From the NCBI GenBank assembly GCA_033065855.1, contig JAVXUO010001587.1, forward strand, positions 124,001 through 188,000: a stretch of 64,000 nucleotides of DNA, written 5' to 3'. The stretch comes from Escallonia rubra. Lineage: Eukaryota; Streptophyta; Magnoliopsida; Escalloniales; Escalloniaceae. The translations under genes were made by a program, and so were the position numbers. Below the pieces are notes generated by a model. It saw only the letters and a program-made list of their open reading frames with translations, was not told the origin of the DNA and made no database searches. Each line of letters opens with the position of its first letter. Position 1 is the stretch's first letter. This document shows positions 35,086 through 46,702 of this stretch, piece by piece.

Positions 35086-36479
35086 CGCGGAGGTGCGAAG
35101 ACTCATGGAAACAAGTACGCGCGGGCAGGGAGGCCATAGGCCAAGCATTGGGTGAAGGCCAAGGCCACCACCCCTGGGGAGGTCGAGGCCGACCCTAGGG
35201 GGTGGCCAAGGCCAATGGCCAACTCCCATGAAGAGAGGCCAAGGCCACTCCCTCCTTCGGTGAACTTCGGGCGTGCCGACGGTAGGTGTTTTGATGAGCA
35301 ATGGCGAATCTGGAAGTTGCACTACGACGAGCGTGTCGACGTGAATCGTATCCGCATGACAAACGAGGTGTCAAAGTCACGCGCAAAGCGTACGAAGCGA
35401 AAAAAGTGCAAAAAAGGGGTTTGCGCGGAGGGGTGAACCACTGGGGGAAAATGGCCGAGGCCGACCCCCTAGGCCTGGGGAAGGCCGAGGCCGACCCCTT
35501 GGGGTTGGCCAAGGCCAAATGGCCAACTTCTATTTTCGGAGCCCAAGGCCACTTCTCCTTTTGCGAACTTTGGGCGCACCGTCGGTAGGTGTTTTGATGA
35601 GCAATGATGAATCCGGAAGTTGCATTATGACAAGAGCGTTGCCAAGAATCGTACCCACATAGCGATCAAGGTGCCAAGGTTACGTACGAAGCATATGAGG
35701 GGAAAGAAGTACGAAAAAGGGGTATGCGGGAAAGGGGTGAACCACCGGGGGGAAAATGGCCAAGGCCAACCCCTCCAGGAGGCCGAGGCCGACCCCCATG
35801 GCATGGGGAAGGCCGAGGCCGACCCCCTGGGGTTGGCCAAGGCTATTTGCCCTTTGACCCTGTTTCTCCAAATGTGCCGTCGGCCGATGTTTTTGATGAA
35901 AAGGTGTTCGGATGGTCCCGACGTGACGATCGCGCTAGCGTGAGTGATGTCGACGCGAAATGAAATGTCTAAGTCGCGCACGAAGCGCGTGAAGCGAGAA
36001 AAACACGTGTCTTGGGTGCGCGGGCGCTGACCGGTTTGACGCGTTGGAAAATTGACTGTTGACAATGTCGACGTGTTCGCGTGAAACGGGACCCCTAGTG
36101 GGCCCTTGGGTACGACCAGAATAGGTTGGGAACAACTGGTTTTCTGTTTTAGTATAGCAGTCTCCATATGCTTCTTCTTTCCATCTTCCTGGGCACAAGT
36201 TCGTATGCAAACTTTACTGCAACCATAACCCGAATAATTGCACAAAATCATTCTTGTTAAGAGTTTGCCTTTAGATTTCAACTTTTTACAGTTTTGAGAA
36301 CATTATCTCAACAAGGTTGCACATCTGAAATAACGTGAAGCACATGTATGCAGTTCTATTCTGCGATTCCAAGATACTGAAATCGAAGTAGAAACATAAC
36401 ATAATCGAGAAGAGGAAACGAACAGGTCATCCAAATGAAGGCAACTGCTCACATCGGACACCAAAAACTGTGTGATAAC

Positions 36480-36810
36480 AAGAATCTTAAAGCTGTCTTT
36501 GAGTTGATTTGGACATTTCTTTCCTCCAACACCAGGTTCGCTAAATGCCTTACTTCAAGGCATATATAAAAGAAATAGACTTGACACACTGCAGCAGCAG
36601 TGGTTGGCGTCGTGTTTAATTTCTTGATGCACAAGTTCAAAAGTAAGAATCTTAAAGATCTCTTCAAATTGATGTTTGGACATTCTGTCCTCCAACACCA
36701 ATTAAGTTCACTAAATTCCTTACTTCTAGGTATGGAAATAGAGTTGACACACACTGCAGCAGGGCTTGACGTCTAGTTTAATTTCTTGCCGCACAAGTGC
36801 AAAAGTAGAG
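36480..36810. repeat. Tandem duplication of about 165 bp
   Basis: AGAATCTTAAAG begins at 36480 and near 36646. Both copies run through TTGGACATT, TCCTCCAACACCA, TTGACACAC and TTTAATTTCTTG. A related stretch (TTTAATTTCTTG then TTGACCCGTG and GGATCTAAAAGTT) lies at about 39450-39540. Confidence 0.75.
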
Positions 36811-37140
36811 CATCATTTGACCCGTGAATGGGGATCCAAAAGTTTAAACTCCATGCATCGATTCGTGGCAGAAGAAGCGGATAAAGAAGATTATGCTAAG
36901 GCTGCTCCCAAGTTGATACTAATTTCTTATGACTATTTTCGAAGTTGTGCTGCGACTTGCTTTCTTTGCTCACACTGAGATTATCATTTGACAAAGATGA
37001 TTTATGTTAAGATTAGTAGGCAACCCAAAAGAAGTCATGCGTAATTAAGAGGAGAAAGAGTGCACCGGGCATAAGAGTCGAACTCAATCCGCGTATATAA
37101 TCCATCTGAGACTTTAACAATCTATGTGGAATACATATTA

Positions 37141-37515
37141 CTCCCTTCATCCCACAAAAATTGATCATATTTCATTTTTGGATCGTCACATAAAATTCCC
37201 CATTTCAAAATTAAGAAAGATTATGTAGGTATTTTTGACATATTTACCCTTTTTGCACTTTTTTTTTATTCTATTTCTCACTCTACATTTAACTCTTCAC
37301 CAACTCATTTTCAGTTTATTGGCCCACTTTCTTACACTTTTTTATTCAATTTTTCTCTTCACGTTTAACACTCCACTAACTTATTTTCTCTCTCTTGACC
37401 CACTTTCATCCCTTTCTCTCTCTAAAGGGTACAATTGAAAATACAATATATTAATTAAATTCTTAAAATGCGTGTTAAGTCAAATCAGAGCAATTTTTTT
37501 TGTGGGAGGGAAGAG
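37141..37515. mobile_element. Stowaway-type MITE, copy 2
   Basis: Ends CTCCCTTCATCCCAC and GTGGGAGGGAAGAG, flanked by TA. 375 bp; same internal CT-rich stretches as copies 1 and 3. Confidence 0.85.
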
Positions 37516-39280
37516 TACTTTCTTCTATACTCTAAAGTTTTGAGTTATAATTTCTTTCAGATTTTGTTCATCCCTTCAGAAAAAGCTTATTTGAGTTATT
37601 TTCTTGAATTCTAACTTAGAGCAATCTAAGGCTCTTGGTGAAAAAGAAAATAAAAGAGAGGAAGAGGTATTCATGTTATAAAATGTGTAATGACTTTTGT
37701 TAGCCACTGCAAATATGCAGAAACGGCAAGACCAAGTTGGCCAAATGTTTTTGGAAAATGATATCCTGTCACGACCTTGTCAGAGTATATGTATAAAGCT
37801 TTGCCTGCATTTTATATTACGGTATCAATTCATGGGGTGCCAAGTATAATACTCAACTATGAATGGCAGATTAATTAGTTAGAAAGAAATCATCATGAAT
37901 ATGGTCGCATCGTGTCATAGACTTGACTTCCTTGGCTTGTCTTTATTGCTTCGAATAGATCCCTTACCAATACGGAATACCCATTTCAATTGTTGTGCTT
38001 TCTAAAATTGCATACCTATACAAGGAGATCAGCCAAGCCTGACTCTTTATGGCCTTCAGGGAGATGCACTTTGCACACTTAGATGCTACTACCGTACTAT
38101 CAAGAGGATTAAGACGGGCATGGGGATTACCGACATTGATGATCTATATTCCTAGAGGGTGGACTCCTACTCTTAAAGGATCTCCGGTGGGAATGATTTG
38201 GAAGATCCAAAACCAAAAATAGTGGTACTTGCTAACAACAACATAATGGAGGCAGTCAAGATTGAGTATACTTGATGTTGTTATGAACTAATGTATATGC
38301 CCTTGTGATTGTGAAGTCATTTCCTTTGCTAATTTGTCCTTCATTTCGGCTGCTGAAAATGTTTAGTTCAGTGTCCAAACAAGATTATGCGGGTTCAAAA
38401 GAACACTTGAGACGTACATAAATTAATTTTGCAGTTTTCAAAACGATTTAAGCATGCCACCTATATCCTCTACTGCGCGTCCCTTGGCGCCAAAGGCTGC
38501 ATTTAGAGCAAAGAAGTTGAAACAAGGGGCCGGAAGTTGGCCGGTAACCGCGTCTAGGCGGCTGGTGGTGACGGCGTCACTCTTTCAAAGCGACATGTCA
38601 AAGGAAAAAACACCAAGCTTTTATAATATATCCATGCCATGCACCAAAATGAAATTTCGTTAGTTCTTAAAAGTACAGAAAACATGTTAGCTGGCAACGA
38701 TTTCGAGCGTATCCTTTTGTGGAATAATGCATAACAAAAACCCCAACGTCCATTGCCAAAAGTGCATAAAACCTGAACCTAATTTTCGTTACATTTTAAA
38801 ACTCAAACTACATTTTAGTTGCATTTTAAACCTGAACCTCTCGCCAACAAACCCAAAGTGGTGGATAAAGTGGCAATGGTCCTCGAAGAATAACCTCAAG
38901 GTCCCAAATTCAAATCAATAAGTCACATATTCCGGAAAAAAAAACCTAACGCCAACAAGCATCCTTCCATATTCATGCTACAGTTCTCATAGCTCAAAAA
39001 GAACGACGAGCAAAATCCCTCATAAGCGTAAAGAAGAAAAAACAAAAAATTCCCCTGAATCTTCAATAATTATTGCCACAACACTTTCTTCTCCATTGTG
39101 GTCCCATTAATGCTCTATCCTCCAATGGTTCTCAGCATCTCCCTTGTGTTGCTTCACTCTCTGCTGAAACAACATTACTTGAACCTATCCTGAGGCCTAA
39201 AGGTGCAATCCACATTTGCCCTCCCAGAATGGATGAAATTGGCCGGCGACCAACATCTCAAAAGCGAATAACATAAACGG
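37516..39280. other. Intergenic, no recognised element
   Basis: No supported gene. Short open frames near 38454 and 39073 lack family matches and neighbouring exons. Confidence 0.4.
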
Positions 39281-39299
39281 AAAGGTCCACAGCATGCAA

Positions 39300-39460
39300 C
39301 CAATGGCACCTCCCCCTCTTTCAGGACTGCCTGAAGCTGCTCCACGAGTCCCCTACTGTACAGCTGGTATTTTGTTATCGCGAGGCTAACCGAGTGACAG
39401 ACCTGTTAGCCAAAACTGCCAGCCTCAATGCTTTTGTAGCTACTACTTTAATTTCTTGAT
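39300..39460 (+). mobile_element. RNase H-like remnant of a LINE
   Basis: The plus strand encodes CYREANRVTDLLAKTAS near 39380-39430, the end of the RNase H domain found at the tail of many plant L1-type elements. Only about 50 codons remain, ending in a stop. No reverse transcriptase is adjacent. Confidence 0.65.
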
Positions 39461-40029
39461 TGACAAAACCAAAACCTTAACATTAAAAACTAAGGTTGAC
39501 CCGTGGGCCGTGGATGAGGATCTAAAAGTTAAAAAGTTACTCCATGACAGAAGAAACGGAGAGGAGTATATACTAATTTTGAGGATGCTAATCACAGCTA
39601 CAACCGTAGCAGAATGATAAAAATATGCACGTGACTTCCCATTTGACTGATTCAGGCAAGAGTAATTTAATGACATTGGTTAAAAACTACCTGCACCCAT
39701 CAATTTTCAGAAACCATCATGTTGTCCCTTGGCAACATTGTGCATGTCTCCTGTGTTGAGTACATCACAAGAACTAGATTAAATCCTGGTCGAACAACTG
39801 ACAAGGAATGGCCAGATGCTTTGTATGGAACTTCTTTAAGCCATTAGTCAACCCTGTTCAACAAAAGGTTATCCATGGATTGTAGTAGCAATAAGCTGAC
39901 CTGCTGCTGATTCATAGTCAGGCTTCTGATACACAAGATGCCACCAAGACAAAGAGACGAGCGGGGCTATTTACAACACAGCATCAATGTTACTGAGACG
40001 ACAGTTGTTGACATTTCAAGTAACATATT

Positions 40030-43000
40030 TTAACCCTCTTTAGTAACAAGTAGCTGTCTTCTAAGGACTTCGTTCTCCTTCCTAAGTTTCATGACCTTCT
40101 GCTTCAGTGATTCAACGTGCCGATTTGAAGTCAAGTCTTGTTGGTGCTCAACCAGCTTTGTCTTGCCAATCAGCACTGCAATACCCAAAAGGAGTTACTT
40201 TCAAAGCCATATGATCAATTATACCTTGCTAATTTTCTTTTGATGAAGTATATAGTTCAGAAGCTGCAAAGGATCCAAAAGCTCTCCAATAATGAGGAAA
40301 GGAATATGTACATTGATAGGATCACAAGAAATGTGTTTCAACTGTTCTTGCATATGCACTCACATTCTTTTTCTAAATTTTGGAGCTTTTTGTTTAACTC
40401 ATTTTTCTCTTCCTGTTCAATCATGAGACAATCCTTCAAATCCTGAATCTCGTAATGATCTGGAAAAAAAATCACAAGATAAATATTTACAAGTCCAGAA
40501 CAACAAGAAGTAGCAACGCAATATGAGCACACAAAACAAGCTTGATCTCACATCTAGAGTCGACATCTGAATGAACTCTTTGCAGCCTGCTCGCTAGAGC
40601 TTCTATATGATTCCTATGCGCAGCTAAATCTTGGTGGAGCTGCTTTATAATTGCTTCAGCTGCTGCTTTTTGAATCAGAAAGTCTCTGAAAATGGCAAAA
40701 TCAAAACTCAGCGAAGCTGTTTCTCATTTTTATTTGTTATTTTACCCTTTTCTCCACTTCCCCTTGACTTGTTGGAAACTCACCTGATCTGACTTTCCAA
40801 ATCAGTAACCTTGGCTGCATGATCTTGTTTAAGTGACTCCATGGCATTCATGTGTTCCTATGAGCACATTTGACTTAAAACTATTCAATGCAAATATTTA
40901 AAGTGACAATACGTGATAGTGCATTTTACTATATAATACAAAGATTTTACACCCCATAGATCTTCCAAAGCTTACAACACGTATGCAGGGCACCTTAATC
41001 ATCGCTACCATGAACAGAAAAAAACAAAAGGAGTTGAATAAAGAAAATAGTGCCTTCAAGTGTGATACATGACATATACACTCAGGTAATGGTAGATACA
41101 AGAAAACAACCGATACTAATTAGTAAACTTGCATACGGCAGAGTAGTATAGCAAGTTCCCCGATCACGAGTGCAAGACTTTACACAACTATTCTAATACG
41201 AAAAGAATCGCTTACACTTTCTTTACTGGCATACTCGTCATTCACTCTCTTCAGCTCTTCCTTCAAGCTTTGGCAACTGGTCCGACATTTAATCTGTTAT
41301 CCAGGGAGATGATTCAACAAACTGAAGAACATCAGAAATAAGTCACACAAAATTAGCTCATACAGAAGTAATTAACACTTCAATTCTCATCAACTGCATG
41401 TCAAAGTATCATACAAGTGAATTATTGGGAGTTGTCATACACTCGTACTTTACAAGTTCAAATGCTCGGTTCTACCTGATAAGCCATCTTATTGAGGGAT
41501 TCTGTATACCGCTTTGCCAATCGCTCATTTTCTACATACATCACTCCAAATTGGTTAGTGTATTTTAACTTACCGGGCAGCAGACTAGAGAAAAGATGCC
41601 AACAGAAAAAGCTAAGGAAGTTGAGGATGTTGATGGCACAAAAGTCCTAAAGATGCAATCATTATCACTTAAAAAAGAAATAAAAACGCAATTAGTTGCT
41701 CTGATAGATGATGAAAAGTAAATCAAAAAGTAGGTCATAAACCTTTATAACTAGTTAAGAAAATGTGCCCATCCTATTAAGGATTAGTCAAACACTGGTT
41801 AATGATAGTTTATGATTAAAGAAAATCTGTGCCTGGAAACAAAAGAACAGCAATCCAAAAACAAAGTTACGACAATTACTGGTATTGTAGTTTAAGGAGT
41901 GATACAATTTCAAACCTGAGACTACCTAACCAATACGTAGTAATACCGTAGCTTAGTCGTGCACAACGCTACTAGGTTTGAAACTTTGTTTTTCGATATG
42001 TACTTATTAGTGTTTTGCAAATTGTGAAATTTGTTTGTTTTCTTCTGGTCAACATTTGATGCTTGGATTAGTCAATTCGGTAAAATTTCGGAAGAAAGGG
42101 TTGCGATGGTGTGATCGTTAAATTTGACAAGTATAATGTAAATACTTTTATAGAGGCTCTTCCAGGCGGGCAGTATGTGTGACTTTGATATTTCTAACAT
42201 ATGTAGACATACTTTGCTGCGATGAGGTCAGATTTTTTTTTAGTTCACCAGAAATTGTTTAAAAAAGAAAGCTATAATATAATGCAAGCAAAAGAACTCT
42301 GTAGTAATGTTGTTGTTTAGATATATCATCCTACGTTAACATTTGGATTATGTAAGTTTATCAAACTTATAAATTCTTATTTTAGTTCATATTCAAATGG
42401 CTTTGCTTCATAAGTACAGCAGAGCAAGTAGAACTCTGTAGTAATGTTGTTGTTTTCCAAAATTTGTTCTTATGAAATTGTAACAAGATGTCTCACTTTT
42501 TCAATATCCTTCTACTGCTTTATCTTGATTTCTGATGACCTGCAATTTTGCAACCTATAGAACAAGCCTAACTTGGTCATCTTCTACGGTATTAGTTATT
42601 TAATATTCCCTCCGTCCCACAAAATTTGATCATATTTCCTTTTTGGACCGTCCTACAAAAATTGTTCATTTCCAAATTAAGAAAGATTATGTATGTACTT
42701 TTACATATTTAGGGTTCGTTTGACAAATTTTTTTTTTTGGTTTTCAGTTTTTAAAGAGCAGTTTTTTAAAGAGCAGCTTAATTTTTTTTTTTTATAAAAA
42801 CAAGTGGGTGTTTGATAACCCTTTTTTTTTTTAGGTTTTTTTTTTTTGGTGTTTGGTAACCCTTTTTTTTTTTACTTTTTTTTTTGGTGGTTTGTGGTGG
42901 TGGGGTGTAGCGGTGGTGGCCGGTGGTGGCGGTGGTGGCCGGCGGCCGGAGGTGGCTGCCGGCAGTCGCCGGCGGTGGTCGCCGGCGGCCGGAGGCGGCT

Positions 43001-45871
43001 GCCGGCAGTCGCCGGCGGTGGTCGCCGGCGGCCGGAGGCGGCTGCCGGCAGTCGCCGGCGGTGGTCGCCGGCGGCCGGAGGCGGCTGCCGGCAGTCTCCG
43101 GCGGTGGTCGCCGGAGGCCGGAGGCGGCTGCCGGCAGTCTCCGGCGGTGGTCGCCGGAGGCCGGAGGCGGCTGCCGGCGGCCGGAGGTGGCTGCCGGCAG
43201 TCTCCGGCGGTGGTTGCCGGCGGCCGGAGGTGGTCGCCTGAGGTGGCTGCCAGCGGTGGTCGCCGGCGGCCGGAGGTGGCTGCCGGCAGTCGCCGGCGGT
43301 GGTCGCCGGCGGCCGGGGGGGGTGGCCGGTGGGGGTGGTGGTGGCCGGCGGCCGGAGGTGGCTGCCGGCAGTCTCCGGCGGTGGTCGCCGGCGGCCGGCG
43401 GTGGTCGCCTGAGGTGGCTGCCGGCGGTGGGAGGGTGGTGGTGGTGGTCTAAGAAAAAAAAACCAAAAGTGAAAAAAAAAACCAGTTTCTGGAGTTTTTT
43501 TTTTCACTCTTTTTTACTCTTCAGTTTAAAAACTGGTTTTTAAACTGAAAAAAAAATGGTTACCAAACGCTCCTTTTTTTTTCAGTTTTTAAAAACTGAA
43601 AAAAAAAGAGGAAAAAATTTTTGTCAAACTAGGCCTTACCCTTTTTACACTTTTTTTATTCTATTTCTCTCTCCACATTTAAATCTCCATCAACTCATTT
43701 TCTCTCTCCTGGCCCACTTCTTACACTTTTTTTATTCATTTCTCTCTCCACATTTAACACTCAACTAACACATTTTCTCTCTCCTGGCCCACTTTCATCT
43801 CACCTCTCTTTAAAGGGTAGAATGGGAAACACACAATATATCACTTAAATCCTTAATCTGCATGCAAAAAAAAAGTTAATTGAATTATGTGGGACGAAGG
43901 GAGTAATAATTAAGAAAAGAACTAGAACTAGTTCACAGCCACGGTTGTTAACCCCAGAACGTCCCTTTTCTTTCTTTCTTTCTAGTTGAATTTTTCATCC
44001 GCTTGTTGCACCTTGAGGGAAACCTGTAGACACTCTCTTCGCGATACCGTAGAGCTTTTCGACATGAAAATCAACCAAAATCAGGCAAAACACCTATGAC
44101 AATGCCGAACGACAAATAAAGTAGTGCAAAATTGTCCATCCCTGCTCGCGTGCAGGTAGGGCTGTATAAGAACCGAGTTCGAGCCAAACAGAGGTATGTT
44201 CAAACTCGTCTAGTTAGTTTTAGGCCATGTTCGTGTTCGTATTCGTGTTCGCTTAATCTTCAAAATTTTGTTTGAACTCGTTCGCAATTCGTTTCACAAA
44301 ACTCGTGTTCGGCTCGAGTTCATTCGCTCATTTATACGAACCGAGCTCAAACTTGAAAACTCGTATTCTCGTTCAAAACAATTATTTCCAAATCAGAACT
44401 CCACCTTTCTTGATCCAATTGTCTAACTGATTTGGAGGCTTCCAACTTTAAACTAATTTATACTATAATTAAGTTATATGACTTTCCGGTTTTCAACATA
44501 CTATAATATAAATTATCTAGAAAAGCTGTTCACGAACACATTCATAAACACTTTGGAATGTTCATGCTCGGCTCGTTTAATAAACGAGTTCTACTATTTT
44601 GTTCATGTTCAGAGCCAAACAGAGGTATGTTCAAACTCGCCTAGTTAGTTTCAGGCCATATTCAGGTTCGTTTAATCTTCAAAATTTTATTTGAACTCGT
44701 TCGCAGTTCATTTCACAAAACTCGTGTTCGGCTCGAGTTCGTTTGCTCATTTATACGAACGGAACTCGAATTTGAAAACTCGTGTTCTCGTTCAAAACAT
44801 TTATTTCCAAATCAGAACTCCACCTTTCTTAATCAAATTGTCTAATTGATTTTGAGGCTTCCAAGTTTAAACTAATTTATACTATAATTAAGTTATATGG
44901 CTTTCAGGTTTTTGACATATTATAATATAGATTGTCCAGAAAAGTTGTTCATGAACACATTCGTGAACACTTTGGAATGTTGATGCTCGGCTCGTTTAAT
45001 AAACGAGCTCTACTATTTTGTTCATGTTCAGTTCGTATATTATACAAACAAACATGAACGAGTTCTTTGGGGAACGAACCATGAGCATTTGATGAAAAGC
45101 TCGGTTCATTTACAGCCCTACGTGCAGGTAATGGCCTTAAAATTTTGGTTACCATTTCTAACCCAAAACAAAATAAATAATGTATCTGATTTCCCAATAA
45201 AATCAATGATCGGCAATACGTAATGATTGAAAACTACTCATTAGGGTCAATTACATTCAAAAGTCCCTCTGTTTTACAAATTATACATCCAATGCCTCAG
45301 CACATTTGGATAATTGCAGTTTCACCCCTTCAAAAAGCCCAAAAAGTCCTAGACGAGTTAGTATAATTTGGATCCCCACTTTTCTAATCGTCAGCCTCCA
45401 AGGGATAATTTAGTCACTCTGACGGAAGAAAAAGAAAAGGAAAAAAGGCGACAACGGGGTGTGAGTATACTATGCCCTAAATTGCTGTCACACTCGGTAT
45501 GTTACAGTGCAATTATGTAAAGCAATGCAACAGTGAACATATCTAGGCCACTTTGTTTTCTATTGCACAGCGCCAGTTAAACGGCGTCGTTGCAGGGTGT
45601 CTCGGACGTATTACCTGATCTGAGGCTGCTCACGGTGAACTCAAGCGCCTCCCGCTTCTTGATCTCGGCGTTGCAGCTCGATTGCAAAGACTGGATTCGT
45701 GCGACTCCGGCCGTGGAATCCTGCAATTAGTTTCCAAATCAAGTGCTTTGATTCAAGTGAAGTAAAAATGATGACTGAAACTGTGGATTTGGGGGAACTT
45801 GAGTGTACGTCGTATATATGGTCGAAACTGCAAAGCAGAGACTCCAGTCCTTCGTCGCTCGTTGCCGCCAT
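40030..45871 (-). CDS. At-4/1: At-4/1-like coiled-coil protein, eight exons
   Basis: Homologue of Arabidopsis At-4/1, a plant coiled-coil protein first found as a partner of a tospovirus movement protein and linked to cell-to-cell traffic. Exons on the minus strand: 45871-45809, 45720-45615, 41531-41476, 41293-41216, 40857-40784, 40685-40552, 40459-40364, 40175-40030. All splice sites are GT-AG, and the phases agree. The product is 250 codons against 251 in my memory of the Arabidopsis protein. It starts MAATSDEGLESLLCSFDHIYD. Heptad-rich blocks include ENERLAKRYTESLNKMAYQ, SLKEELKRVNDEYASKE, EIQDLKDCLMIEQEEKNELN and SLKQKVMKLRKENEVLRRQL, so nearly the whole protein is alpha-helical. There is no membrane segment or signal peptide. 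The second intron (41532-45614) is 4.1 kb and packed with nested elements. Confidence 0.93.
41532..42605. other. At-4/1: At-4/1 intron 2, plain part
   Basis: A/T-rich intron sequence between exon 3 and the Stowaway. GAACTCTGTAGTAATGTTGTTGTTT occurs twice in part (about 42294 and 42431). No other structure supported. Confidence 0.4.
42712..43635. mobile_element. PIF/Harbinger-type (Tourist-like) element nested in the Stowaway
   Basis: Ends GGGTTCGTTTGACAAA and TTTGTCAAACTAGGCC are inverted. The target TTA is duplicated on both sides (42709-42711 and 43636-43638), the PIF/Harbinger signature; copies 1 and 2 of the Stowaway show the uninterrupted site. There are long A- and T-runs near both ends and no transposase. 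The centre is a GC-rich minisatellite. Confidence 0.82.
42925..43440. repeat. 43-bp GC-rich minisatellite
   Basis: GGCAGTC starts at 42961, 43004, 43047 and 43090, exactly 43 bp apart, with CCGGCGGTGGTCGCCGG and GGCCGGAGG between; later units vary in length. Because 43 is not a multiple of three, all three frames on each strand stay open and give Gly/Arg/Ala-rich or Pro/Thr-rich frames that are not genes. Confidence 0.92.
44157..45120. mobile_element. hAT-type MITE, 964 bp, with internal duplication
   Basis: Ends TAGGGCTGTATAAGAACCGAG and its near inverse at 45100-45120, flanked by a perfect 8-bp duplication CGTGCAGG (44149-44156 and 45121-45128), the hAT hallmark. There is no transposase. 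It lies in At-4/1 intron 2. Confidence 0.88.
44181..45034. repeat. 431-bp tandem duplication inside the hAT MITE
   Basis: GAGCCAAACAGAGGTATGTT begins at 44181 and 44612. The two units are alike along their length, with scattered substitutions and one short deletion in the second copy. Confidence 0.9.
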
Positions 45872-45872
45872 G

Positions 45873-45905
45873 CCTCTCTCTGCTCTCTGCTCTCTGCTCT
45901 CTCGT
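45873..45905. repeat. CT-rich microsatellite in the At-4/1 5' leader
   Basis: CTCTCTGCTCTCTGCTCTCTG-type repeats lie directly upstream of the start codon at 45871 (GA-rich in the transcript). Such tracts are common in plant 5' UTRs. Confidence 0.7.
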
Positions 45906-46702
45906 TGGTAACTGTAGAGTTGCTGCTTTGTTTGTCCCGTGTTCGTTCGCTATCAAACTCGTTCTATTTCTCAGCAAGGATGATTGGAACATTTGCCTTG
46001 ATCCCTTTACGTCCTTTCGGTCACAATATTTTCTGTGTTCATTTTTCACAAACTCAATAAATATTTTTTATTTTATTTATCACTCTTTAAATTTTATTTT
46101 ATTTTTTTAATAAGCTATCACTCTTTAAATTGTGTGTGCCTGGTATCGGACATTATGCACTAGCTCATTCCAACTATATAAATTATTCTCTCTTACTAAA
46201 TTTAAGGTACAAATGATAGTATTCAGACAATATAAAAGTGTTTTTGTATTTTTCTTTGAAATAGTACTCTATTCGTTTCTAATTAATTGATCGTGTTTGA
46301 CTTGCACGCTTATTTAGGTTATGAATTATATTTTATGAGTAATCTATCAACTAACAATAAAAACAAGATTGTTTTTTTCTGCACTAAGGGCCCATTTACG
46401 TGGGATATTCTTTTTGCTTCTATGGTATAATTAGGAGGATTCGTTTCATTGATCTTGCTAACATTTGCCTTAAACGTAAGTCTTAAGTAGCATTTAGTTG
46501 AGTATAACTGCTAACAATGTTTTTGGTGTTGCAAACAAATTAGTTGAATTTGGTCTATTCCAAGATGAGCATAAATAAAGCGTGAGTCAAGTAAAAAGCA
46601 AACAACTAAAACAACCTCACAATGAAGCATCACCACATGACTATTTTCTTTTGGCAAGATTCAATTTGTAAATTTCTAGATCTTATATTGAGACGTCTAT
46701 TT
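45906..46702. other. Upstream flank of At-4/1, no recognised element
   Basis: A/T-rich. A short duplicated CTATCACTCTTTAAAT stretch lies at about 46078-46130. No gene supported. Confidence 0.4.

Larger units (their letters stand above)
33354..36134 (-). mobile_element. Solo LTR, copy B of the long-LTR family
   Basis: The ends TGATGCCAAGGAAAG and GGTTGGGAACA are the same as those of both LTRs of copy C. It is flanked by a perfect 5-bp duplication ACTGG (33349-33353 and 36135-36139). There is no internal region, so it arose by LTR-LTR recombination. It carries a minus-strand TATAAATA at 33705-33712 and, just upstream in that direction, TGACGTCA near 33762. The middle holds several tandem-repeat modules that differ from those of copy C. 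Confidence 0.9.
42606..43903. mobile_element. Stowaway-type MITE, copy 3, split by a nested insert
   Basis: Ends TTCCCTCCGTCCCAC and GTGGGACGAAGGGAG, flanked by TA. Without the insert at 42712-43635 it is about 370 bp, matching copies 1 and 2. It lies in At-4/1 intron 2. Confidence 0.88.

Noticed and set aside
34549-35322. Minus-strand frame of 257 codons with HQPRDVR-type repeats
   Set aside because: Translation of the 25-66-bp arrays of solo LTR B.
42853-43543. Three overlapping long plus-strand frames and one minus-strand frame of 130-210 codons
   Set aside because: All come from the 43-bp minisatellite, whose unit length keeps every frame open; the products are low-complexity Gly/Arg/Ala or Pro/Thr repeats.
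45241-45480. A second Mutator-like element in At-4/1 intron 2 (GGGTCAATTACATTC start)
   Set aside because: The start resembles the element at 32021, but I found no inverted second end or 9-bp duplication.
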